From a virus, in the IMG/VR virus record IMGVR_UViG_3300037882_000377, positions 1-26,515 of that record: DNA of 26,515 bases, one strand, 5' to 3'. The position numbers were made by a program, and so were the translations under genes. Of this stretch, positions 14,595 through 20,327 are shown piece after piece. Below the pieces are notes generated by a model. It made no database searches, was not told the origin of the DNA, and saw nothing but the letters and a program-made list of their open reading frames with translations. Each line of letters opens with the position of its first letter. Position 1 is the first letter of the stretch.

Positions 14595-15155
14595 GGTCTG
14601 GCCTCCTTTGTCGTGTGATGCCGCGATCTTCGCGGTCGTGGTGTTGTCTGCCCCGATGTCGACAAACGATGTCTCAACGAGCGTCGTTTTCGTCGCGTGA
14701 ATAAGCGGGCCGTTGTGCGTCTTGCCGTTCGCCTCGACGGTCTTGCCCTCTTCGATGAACTTCCATCGCTGAATCGATGCGCCGATGCTCGCCTGCCACG
14801 GGAATCCGTTGTTTCCACTCGCGACGACCTCCATGGCCGCCGGTGTCGCTCGCGAAATCACGCCGGATACGTAGAGCTTGTCCGCTCGCACCTCGATCGC
14901 GACCGCGTGGCCCACGCCGTGGTCACGCGAATGATTGAGCCTGATCGGGACCTTTGCCGCCCATTTCATTCCGGCCAGGTCAACGAGAACCGGGAACTCG
15001 AATCCCACGTCGATCGGGCCACCGCTGTAGGCGGTCATCGAAAACGTAGGCAGCTTCGCGCCACCTTCGGCCTCCGACTGGGCGAACTGAATGCAGTCGC
15101 CGGGAATGGCCATTTCGATCCGCTTTGGAATGTCACTCGGCGTCTTCGTATTCAT
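13182..15155 (-). CDS. Prohead protease / major capsid protein fusion
   Basis: 657 aa. Residues ~35-180 resemble a prohead protease: RLNHSRDHGVGHAVAI (His75), a central strand KLYVSGVIS, WQASIGAS (Ser123) and LVETSFVDIGADN, the order of His and Ser elements in U35/S78-type proteases. Residues ~215-275 are a charged helical segment (RAESLAEHKRIADIRKRV) that may act as a scaffold-like delta domain. From ~280 onward lies the capsid part, with RMSGSFKFLPVAADG and FSITRQDIVNDDLGAFGNI, a type known from protease-capsid fusions. The ATG overlaps the portal stop (ATGA), with no strong Shine-Dalgarno, so full-length fusion is probably made in modest amounts by coupling. A strong internal start at 14594 would yield the capsid alone. 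Cleavage would release the mature shell protein; the site is not determined. Confidence 0.9.
   Translation of the reverse strand: MNTKTPSDIPKRIEMAIPGDCIQFAQSEAEGGAKLPTFSMTAYSGGPIDVGFEFPVLVDLAGMKWAAKVPIRLNHSRDHGVGHAVAIEVRADKLYVSGVISRATPAAMEVVASGNNGFPWQASIGASIQRWKFIEEGKTVEANGKTHNGPLIHATKTTLVETSFVDIGADNTTTAKIAASHDKGGQTMSSEGATTVTLPAPAPIIEAAKPSDTSSMRDQIRAESLAEHKRIADIRKRVGSTDIEASQRDDIISEAIEKGWDADRAELHALRASRAPTKNINASMTLDQPTGSVVSAALCRAMGMDGKRIVAHYGADAANAMELAKLNRVGLRGLFEAACGQSLPNPRQDTKGFIRAAFSTMSLPSLLGATANKTLLDAYEGMDQTWRSWARVTQVNDFKAHTRHRMSGSFKFLPVAADGHIQHGTVSEQTFTVQADTYGRMFSITRQDIVNDDLGAFGNIAREIGMGAGESVADAAYTLLLANTGSFFATGNANYIEGAATNLQVTSLTSLKTTLMKQTKPNGTPIGYTPHLILVPSELDVTARTLLNSQLLLEAATAGSPKPANNPHVNSLPGGVVSTPYLSNSSYTGYSTTGWYLFFDPSKLHAFEAAFLNGVDTPTVESADADFDQLGIQMRGYFDFDFAQSDYRGGAFSKGAA
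14602..14609 (-). promoter_or_regulatory. Internal Shine-Dalgarno for the nested capsid start
   Basis: AAAGGAGG on the minus strand, 7 nt upstream of an in-frame ATG (14592-14594) inside the protease-capsid fusion. It closely matches the 16S rRNA anti-SD and has ideal spacing, whereas the fusion's own start has only a weak GCGAG. Confidence 0.8.
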
Positions 15156-16651
15156 CGTTTGACTCGCTTGGTTACATCGTCTACCGGCAGGCCCAACTTC
15201 TGTTTCAGCTCTCGCTCCCTCGCCCGCTGTTTAAGGAGCGTGCGCCACGACATTTGCTGCTTCGCCGCCTCCACCGCCAACGTTGTAACGCCACTCGCCA
15301 ATCGGATCGCTTGAGCGTCCGCCTCTTTTTTCGGATCGACGTGCTCGAACGGCGGCCACACCCACTCGTAGTCAGGCCGCACGTCGCCAAACTCATCGGT
15401 CAGTTGGCCAATCGCGCCGGGGCCGTTCGCTAATTCGTACTCGCGAGCCCACATCCGAAACAGCGGATCAAGAATCGTGCGTGCATACGTGTCCCGATCA
15501 ATCTCGATCGCCCGATGAAACGCCTGCCAATCGAGCCTCCCCGATGCGTAGTTGTGCTGGCTCGAATCGCCGGACGCCACACTCACGGGCATTCCGATCG
15601 GCCTCGATGACTCGCCAAGCATCGACCGCAGGAACGACTCGTGCGCATCGGTAGGCTGCTCGGCCCTCACTTGGTTGATGTTCGAGCCGCTGGGCATTTG
15701 CATCCACATGCCGCGCTCAAACTCAACACCCTCGTAGGGCATCACGCCTGTCGTTTCGTTCGTGTCGTTGCCCGTGTCTGCGCCTGCGCCGGTCGTGATG
15801 ACGCCGCCGATCATCGCTGCGTTTTCTGCCGCATTGACGACGGCCAAGGAGTAGCGCCGCATCATTCCGAAAAGCCCGATCGTGGCGGCAAGCTCAGGCA
15901 CGCCTCGCACTTGCCCCGGTCGCTTTCGCGCGACCAAGTGAAACACTCGCGACGCTGAAAGCACGTCATACTCTGTCCCCGACGCACCCCACCATGCGTT
16001 GTCGCCCGGATGCTTCCGCAGAACCACATAGGCGATCGCGTTTCCGGTCGCGTCGAGAATCACACCGTCGATCGACGCCGCAGCGTCAGGCGGCAATCCC
16101 TTGATTCCGCCGAGGCTTGCAGCGCTCGTGACATCCGATGCCGCGAAAATCGAGGGGTTCGCCACACGATCCGCCTCGACCGCCGCGATGTCCAGCCGCG
16201 TCCATCCCGTCATCCGTGGATTGTCGATCGCCACCGCGAAACACTCGCCAGACTCCGCCTGCGATCGACGCATCAATCGCAGCTTCTCGGCCAGGTCGAT
16301 CTTCCTCGCCCATCGCAACCAGTCCCGCTCGATCGCCTCATCCTTCGCATCGTCGCCTGTGTCGATGACCAGCTTCGGGCCGTTGCCGATCACATAGTTC
16401 GCGACTGTCGCGACGATGCCATCGAGGTAGCCGTTGTTCGCCGTCTCGTGACGGCTTCGGATTCGCATCGTCCGCCGATGGTCCGCCATCGTCGCGGTCA
16501 ATGCCGAGTCCATCCTCGCGTCGGCCCAGTGCCGCTGATTCTCACGCACCGTGCGAGTCAGGTCATAGGCGGCACGTACGGCCCGCCTGGGCTTCCCGGG
16601 TGGCGGGGGCTGGGACACTGCGCTCGTGAGTGATCGCAACCATCCGAACAC
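15152..16651 (-). CDS. Lambda-type portal protein
   Basis: 499 aa, close to the size of lambda gpB. The N-terminal RTVRENQRHWADARMDSALT and TMRIRSRHETANNGYLDGIV, followed by YVIGNGPKL, are hallmarks of lambda-family portals (phage_portal_2). Further marks are QAESGECFAVAIDNPRMTGW, VFHLVARKRPGQVRGVPELA, a mid-sequence PYEGVEFERGMWMQMPSGSN and GDSSQHNYASGRLDWQAFHR near the end. The portal is the twelve-subunit ring through which DNA is packaged and the tail attaches. It starts with GTG at 16649-16651, with GGGAGC about 10 nt upstream, and its TGA overlaps the ATG of the protease-capsid gene. The order terminase, small gene, portal, protease-capsid is that of lambda. Confidence 0.95.
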   Translation of the reverse strand: MFGWLRSLTSAVSQPPPPGKPRRAVRAAYDLTRTVRENQRHWADARMDSALTATMADHRRTMRIRSRHETANNGYLDGIVATVANYVIGNGPKLVIDTGDDAKDEAIERDWLRWARKIDLAEKLRLMRRSQAESGECFAVAIDNPRMTGWTRLDIAAVEADRVANPSIFAASDVTSAASLGGIKGLPPDAAASIDGVILDATGNAIAYVVLRKHPGDNAWWGASGTEYDVLSASRVFHLVARKRPGQVRGVPELAATIGLFGMMRRYSLAVVNAAENAAMIGGVITTGAGADTGNDTNETTGVMPYEGVEFERGMWMQMPSGSNINQVRAEQPTDAHESFLRSMLGESSRPIGMPVSVASGDSSQHNYASGRLDWQAFHRAIEIDRDTYARTILDPLFRMWAREYELANGPGAIGQLTDEFGDVRPDYEWVWPPFEHVDPKKEADAQAIRLASGVTTLAVEAAKQQMSWRTLLKQRARERELKQKLGLPVDDVTKRVKR

Positions 16652-16653
16652 GT

Positions 16654-16848
16654 TTAGTTAGCTCCCGGTGGAATCGCCTTGAATACTTTCGGAAACATTC
16701 GTCGCGAGGCCATCGCTTCCGTCGCGCGAACGTACTTATCGGCCTCGATCTTTTCGGATAGGGAATGAGCCTCAACCTCCTGCGTAGGTGTCTTACCTCG
16801 CTTGGGAGCTTGTGCCGCATCCTCTAATACAGAAATATCGTCGGCCAT
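16654..16848 (-). CDS. 64-aa protein between terminase and portal, unknown function
   Basis: A short acidic-to-basic protein, MADDISVLEDAAQAPKRGKT at its start and RRMFPKVFKAIPPGAN at its end, predicted largely helical in the middle (EVEAHSLSEKIEADKYVRAT). It occupies the place of the lambda head-joining gene W, and its length is similar (lambda W is 68 aa), but I see no sequence resemblance, so a gpW role is not claimed. No Shine-Dalgarno sequence precedes the ATG. A TTGACA/TACCAT promoter-like pair ends just 6 nt before it, which would make the transcript leaderless or nearly so. Its stop is 2 nt before the portal GTG. Confidence 0.75.
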   Translation of the reverse strand: MADDISVLEDAAQAPKRGKTPTQEVEAHSLSEKIEADKYVRATEAMASRRMFPKVFKAIPPGAN

Positions 16849-16854
16849 ACACTA

Positions 16855-16882
16855 ATGGTATAAATGATGCCCATCGTGTCAA
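16855..16882 (-). promoter_or_regulatory. Promoter-like element for the head genes
   Basis: On the minus strand a perfect TTGACA (16877-16882) and TACCAT (16855-16860) are separated by 16 nt. The expected transcript start falls at or within a base or two of the ATG at 16848, which lacks a Shine-Dalgarno site, so the mRNA would be leaderless. This fits a sigma70-type promoter, but host preference is unknown. Confidence 0.5.
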
Positions 16883-16911
16883 TGGCCTCAGCGAAGAAAT
16901 GAAGCTACTTA

Positions 16912-16927
16912 GTTCTATATGTAGAAC
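16912..16927. promoter_or_regulatory. Dyad upstream of the promoter-like element
   Basis: Perfect inverted repeat GTTCTA-N4-TAGAAC in the gap after the zinc-ribbon gene. Its centre lies about 70 nt upstream of the predicted transcript start. It could be an activator or repressor site; a run of T on the minus strand lies before it rather than after it, so it is not a terminator. Confidence 0.4.
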
Positions 16928-16938
16928 CGGCGAAAAAA

Positions 16939-17115
16939 TTATTTCGTGCGATTTACCCGCTCTGTGCTTGAAAAACTGTGCTTGCAGTGCCTGCACGAAC
17001 GATATCTAACGATTTTGTTTCCGCGCGGCCTGGTAGCACTCACCGGCAGGTCACGACAACCGCACCTTGGACATCTGATTCCGTCTTGCTTCGGGTTCGT
17101 TTTCGCGTCACTCAT
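16939..17115 (-). CDS. 58-aa zinc-ribbon protein (possible regulator)
   Basis: Reading from the ATG at 17113-17115 the minus strand gives MSDAKTNPKQDGIRCPRCGC followed by RDLPVSATRPRGNKIVRYRS and CRHCKHSFSS, ending TERVNRTK. Cys15/Cys18 and Cys41/Cys44 form CxxC-X22-CxxC, a zinc ribbon. The Lys/Arg-rich composition fits nucleic-acid binding. Its ATG overlaps the terminase stop (ATGA), so it is translated by coupling. Similar short zinc-ribbon proteins include NrdR-like domains and the P2 Ogr late activators (CX2C-X22-CX4C in Ogr). The dyad and promoter-like sequence directly downstream make a regulatory role attractive, but no experiment supports it. It could equally be a packaging accessory. 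Confidence 0.8.
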   Translation of the reverse strand: MSDAKTNPKQDGIRCPRCGCRDLPVSATRPRGNKIVRYRSCRHCKHSFSSTERVNRTK

Positions 17116-19379
17116 CGGCCTAGCACCTCACGTTTGTATGCTTCCCACGTCAGCATCCGCTTCTTCTTCTCGCTACCTGGAATCTCCGTCGTGGCAAGAC
17201 TTACACCGCACATCGACGCCGCTACCGCGCAGCCGACGAGGCAGTCGAGCCAGTGGTTGTCGGGGCGCGAGGGGCGAACGGACCATTCCTGCACCACGCG
17301 GCCGTTGCCCTCGGTGCGGGTCCACGTTTCGCTGGCCGCGATGTGGTCAGCGAACAGGCGATGCTCGGACTCGGACTTGCCGTAGAGCGTCAGCGCGCCG
17401 CGGTCACCAGGGGCGACCGACAGGCGGGCGTGGATGAAGGTCTTCCAGTAGTTCGTGTCGTACTGCACGTGGCGCAGCTCGCGTGTTCGGCTGACGTTGG
17501 GGACGTACCAGTTGTGGCCGTGCTTCTCGCCGGGCTTGCGTTGGTAGGCGGACATGGGCTTCTTGCCAGCTGTGATGCCCACGCCTTTGGAGGGCATGAC
17601 CGTCGCGGGAAGCTTGTGGCATACGTTGCCGATGACGCCGGTCATGTAGCCCGCGTCGATCAGGCACTTCTCGATGCGCATCGCGCCGGTGCCCGCCATC
17701 TGCCACGAGCGCGACAGATAGTCCGTGGCCAGAGCTTCGATGCCCGCGTGGATCGCGCCTTCGATGCCGTCCTGCGGCCCGCCCAGCGTTTTCGTGGCGT
17801 CGCGAAGCGTGAACAGCCTCCGCTTCTGGTCCGGGTAGGTGCCGTAGTCGATGACGTAGCCCGTGAAGTCCGGCTCCCATGCGCAGACCGCGTAGAACAG
17901 CAGCTTGTCATGCACGTCGATGAACATGGTCAGGTTGGTCGCGGCCTGGGGCACCTCGAAGCGCGGGCGACCGTTGACCCGCTGGGCCACCTGGTCCGGC
18001 GTGAGCAAACCCTCGTCGGCCTGGTCCGCGATGGGCTCGTTCTGGTACTCGGCGAAGAAAGCCGCCTCGTCGCGCAGCCGAAGGTTCATCGCGTGCTGGA
18101 TGGCTGAGAGCTCATCAATGTTGTACCGTTGCGGCCATGCGACCAGGCTACCGGCATCCATCGCCTCGCGGTTCTCCGCGTAGAACTCGGTCGCGCGCTT
18201 GCCGCCATCGCCCTCACGGAGCCCCTGGGCGCGAAGCTCAGCGTACTGATCCCATCGCGTCTCATCAGCGGGGAACGCGTAGACCATCTTGGTGCACTCG
18301 CCCTGCCACTCGGGGTTCTTCTCGCGGCTGAGGATCTGGTCGGCCAGGTCATCGTGGTAGATCTTGGTGCACGGCATGAAGCCGGCGATCTTCACATCCG
18401 GGCCCGCCATGCCCAGCACATCGCCGTTGAGGATGGCCAGGCGATGTTTCGTCTGCGATCGCGACGCGGCGGACTGGCGCGTCTGCGGGTCATCGAGGAT
18501 CACCAGCGATGGGCGGATGATCGTGCCGTCCATCTTCGTGTGCTGCTGCCCGCGGATGTTGGAGTCGAGGCCAGCTACGGTGATGATCGCACCCGAGGAC
18601 GGCGAGTTCCGGGGTCCGGGGATCGTGGGCATCACGAGCTTGTCCGCCGCCCAGATGATGTTCGTCGGCTCGCCATCGCAAAGCTGGCCGATCTGCTTGC
18701 GGGCGTTGTTCTCCAGCTTGCGGAGGGGGTAGATCGCCTCGGGGAAGTCTTCGAGGAGCAGGTCATTGCTCGCCATGTCGCGCCGGATCGCGCCCAGGAC
18801 CATCTTGGCCATGTCCTCGGCGCTGCCGATGATGCACACGTAATCGCGGAATCCGTAGAGCACTGCCCACATCGCCGCCACGCGAGCGAGTGAGGTCTTC
18901 CCACTGCCGCGAGGCATGGCGAACGCGAACAGCCCGCCTTCGAGCACGGCACGCTCGATCTTGTCGATCACCCGCAGGTGGTCATCGGACCATTTCAGGC
19001 GGAAGGCCTGGGGGAAGTACGTCTCGCAGAACGCGCGGAACGATCCTTCGCATCGCGCCCGGCGATCGGGGCTGACGACCTGCGGGATCGATCCGATGTC
19101 GCGTCCCTGTCGCGATTTCGTCAGCTGGCGCTCCAGGTCGCGGCGCAGCTTCTCCTCGTAGCCCACCGTCTGCGGCCTAGGCTCGTCGCGCTTGCGCGCC
19201 AGCCACGCCACGTACTTGACGAGGTCCACCCGCCGCGAGTCGCCGGGGGCGGTGATGCGCAGGCCCGCCTCGTTCATCTGGCGGTTGACCTTGCTCGCGT
19301 TGACGACCGCCCCCATCGGCGTGGAGTTGATCAGTCGCACAAGCTGCGTCGGCGTCAGGCTGCGGATGTCAATCTCCAC
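17112..19379 (-). CDS. Terminase large subunit (GpA type) with N-terminal DNA-binding domain
   Basis: 755 aa from the GTG at 19377-19379, preceded by AAGGAGG; a GTG two codons earlier lies inside that ribosome site and is unlikely (residue numbers here count from it, adding 2). Residues ~1-65 form a helix-turn-helix-like domain (TPTQLVRLINSTPMGAVVNA, then RRVDLVKYVAWLARKR) not normally present in lambda gpA. The ATPase follows, with Walker A MPRGSGKT (157-164) and Walker B LVILDD (294-299). The nuclease half shows FIDVHD (Asp490), IDAGY (Asp577) and DNHWLDC (Asp714) as candidate metal-binding acids. It translocates and cuts concatemeric DNA at the portal. It overlaps the small subunit by 11 nt and the zinc-ribbon gene by 3 nt. 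Confidence 0.95.
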   Translation of the reverse strand: MEIDIRSLTPTQLVRLINSTPMGAVVNASKVNRQMNEAGLRITAPGDSRRVDLVKYVAWLARKRDEPRPQTVGYEEKLRRDLERQLTKSRQGRDIGSIPQVVSPDRRARCEGSFRAFCETYFPQAFRLKWSDDHLRVIDKIERAVLEGGLFAFAMPRGSGKTSLARVAAMWAVLYGFRDYVCIIGSAEDMAKMVLGAIRRDMASNDLLLEDFPEAIYPLRKLENNARKQIGQLCDGEPTNIIWAADKLVMPTIPGPRNSPSSGAIITVAGLDSNIRGQQHTKMDGTIIRPSLVILDDPQTRQSAASRSQTKHRLAILNGDVLGMAGPDVKIAGFMPCTKIYHDDLADQILSREKNPEWQGECTKMVYAFPADETRWDQYAELRAQGLREGDGGKRATEFYAENREAMDAGSLVAWPQRYNIDELSAIQHAMNLRLRDEAAFFAEYQNEPIADQADEGLLTPDQVAQRVNGRPRFEVPQAATNLTMFIDVHDKLLFYAVCAWEPDFTGYVIDYGTYPDQKRRLFTLRDATKTLGGPQDGIEGAIHAGIEALATDYLSRSWQMAGTGAMRIEKCLIDAGYMTGVIGNVCHKLPATVMPSKGVGITAGKKPMSAYQRKPGEKHGHNWYVPNVSRTRELRHVQYDTNYWKTFIHARLSVAPGDRGALTLYGKSESEHRLFADHIAASETWTRTEGNGRVVQEWSVRPSRPDNHWLDCLVGCAVAASMCGVSLATTEIPGSEKKKRMLTWEAYKREVLGR

Positions 19380-19626
19380 TGGCACCTCCTTCCTGGCCGC
19401 CAGCGTTGAGCCAGGCGGCGTAGTGGATCAGGTTGATCGTTCCATCCCGGTTGACCGGCGCGCCATGGTCGACGTGGCGCCGCACCGTTCCGGACGCCAG
19501 GCCGAGCATCCGCGCGAGCGCGTCGGGGTCGATAGACGACGGGTCGAGCGGGTCTTTGGCATCGGGGCCGGAGGCATGGATTTCGGCATTGGCGTTTGTC
19601 ATGTCAGCAATCCGACCAAAGTCCAT
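19369..19626 (-). CDS. Terminase small subunit-like winged-helix protein
   Basis: 85 aa. After an acidic Asp/Pro-rich N-terminus, residues ~34-75 read DALARMLGLASGTVRRHVDH and then GAPVNRDGTINLIHYAAWL, the pattern of a Nu1-type winged helix (helix, turn, recognition helix, wing, final helix ending AAWL). It lies immediately upstream of the large terminase and overlaps it, the usual place of the small subunit, and would recognise the packaging site. It is short compared with lambda Nu1 (181 aa) and lacks the coiled assembly domain. The ATG at 19626 has only a weak ribosome site (GAGAT), and an internal ATG at residue 9 is possible. The final helix motif also occurs in the N-terminal domain of the large subunit. 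Confidence 0.8.
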   Translation of the reverse strand: MDFGRIADMTNANAEIHASGPDAKDPLDPSSIDPDALARMLGLASGTVRRHVDHGAPVNRDGTINLIHYAAWLNAGGQEGGASGD

Positions 19627-19665
19627 CGATCATCTCGTATGTGGTTGACCGACAGTCCGTTGTTC

Positions 19666-19731
19666 GCCCGTGTCGCGTCGCTCCGCCAGTCGCACCCCGG
19701 GACCACCAAGACGCCAGGACGCGACACGGGC
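19666..19731. repeat. 14-bp inverted repeat near the small terminase gene
   Basis: Arms 19666-19679 (GCCCGTGTCGCGTC) and 19718-19731 are perfect reverse complements, with a 38-nt spacer. It begins 40 nt upstream of the small terminase start. A cos/pac-type recognition element or a structured 5' leader is possible, from position only. Confidence 0.75.
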
Positions 19732-19893
19732 CATCCAGGGGCCACCAGCGGGCAATTGGCGGGTTGTGGGCGTCTCTTCCATCGGCGAGCGATTCAATAT
19801 AGCTTGGCTCCCTTGTTCTAAGCGCATATATTCATTAAACCTTTGCCAAGTACCTATTGTCATTAAACACTTCGTGGTCGTTCGATCGAACTT

Positions 19894-19939
19894 CTGCCAC
19901 TTTGGCACCCGCTGACACACCTGCACTGCCACTTTGGCA
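19894..19939. promoter_or_regulatory. Pair of identical palindromic operator-like boxes
   Basis: CTGCCACTTTGGCA occurs at 19894-19907 and again at 19926-19939. Each contains the dyad TGCCA-N3-TGGCA. The copies are 32 bp apart, about three helical turns, on the same face of the DNA. Both lie just downstream of the predicted minus-strand promoter, where a bound repressor would block early elongation. Confidence 0.6.
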
Positions 19940-19959
19940 TGCCACGCAATTGCCGTGCC

Positions 19960-19990
19960 ATTATAGCATACTGGTCTAATCCTATATCAA
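19960..19990 (-). promoter_or_regulatory. Extended -10 promoter
   Basis: The minus strand reads TGCTATAAT, a perfect extended -10, with TTGATA 19 nt upstream of the TATAAT. It points at the terminase operon. It is the most sigma70-like promoter I can see in the window. Confidence 0.62.
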
Positions 19991-20016
19991 AAACAGGTGC
20001 GTAAAATTACCCAGTT

Positions 20017-20041
20017 CCCATTTCTAACTTGCCCAAACTCG
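20017..20041. repeat. 25-bp direct repeat, copy A
   Basis: This 25-bp sequence, which includes CTAACTTGCCCAAACTCG, is repeated exactly at 20200-20224. It also provides the left arm of the 16-bp inverted repeat that follows. Confidence 0.85.
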
Positions 20042-20070
20042 TAGGGGTGCCAATAGTTTGGGCAAGTTAG
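20024..20070. repeat. Perfect 16-bp inverted repeat (operator- or origin-like dyad)
   Basis: CTAACTTGCCCAAACT at 20024-20039 and its exact complement at 20055-20070 flank a 15-nt spacer. No T tract follows on either strand, so it is unlikely to be an intrinsic terminator. It lies about 35 bp upstream of the -35 of the predicted promoter, so it may bind an activator or repressor, or a replication initiator. Confidence 0.8.
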
Positions 20071-20199
20071 CGCCTTTGAAATACAATCGACGTATTTATC
20101 ATGAATGGTACACATACTATAATATTACCTCAAAGATCTTGCTCTCAAGTTGAGCCCGAGGGAAAAACGACTTTTACAATTTTGACCACTCAAAGTCGG

Positions 20200-20246
20200 C
20201 CCATTTCTAACTTGCCCAAACTCGCCAACTTGCCCATAGTTTGGGC
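20200..20246. repeat. 25-bp direct repeat, copy B, with further half-sites
   Basis: The second exact copy of the 25-bp repeat (20200-20224) is followed by another AACTTGCCCA (starting near 20228) and an inverted AGTTTGGGC (20238-20246). Together with copy A this gives at least five related half-sites in about 230 bp. Confidence 0.75.
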
Positions 20247-20327
20247 GAGATGGCCTGGTCGTGATGGGGTGCTTACCCCGTACTGCGCTTTGATTCTGTA
20301 ATTAGCCATGTTTTGCCCTGAGTAAAA

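Larger units (their letters stand above)
19627..20327. other. Gene-poor control region between replication and packaging genes
   Basis: About 700 nt with lower GC than the flanks and no convincing gene. It contains the inverted repeat at 19666-19731, two 9-bp TCATTAAAC repeats (19832-19840 and 19860-19868), twin palindromes (19894-19939), an extended -10 promoter (19960-19990), a 16-bp inverted repeat (20024-20070) and a 25-bp direct repeat (20017 and 20200). It is a plausible place for late-transcription control, a packaging initiation site and possibly an origin. None is proven. Confidence 0.7.

Noticed and set aside
16654-16848. gpW homologue
   Set aside because: Position and size fit lambda W, but no residue pattern supports it, so function is left open.
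19630-19932. 100-aa minus frame in the control region
   Set aside because: It runs through the palindromic box and the 14-bp inverted repeat, has no ribosome site, and its composition looks random. Possible but not supported.
20118-20123. TATAAT on the plus strand
   Set aside because: No good -35 at proper spacing and no plus-strand gene downstream.
20101-20301. 66-aa plus-strand frame in the control region
   Set aside because: It is built from the direct repeats and has no ribosome site; the only plus-strand gene would be out of place.
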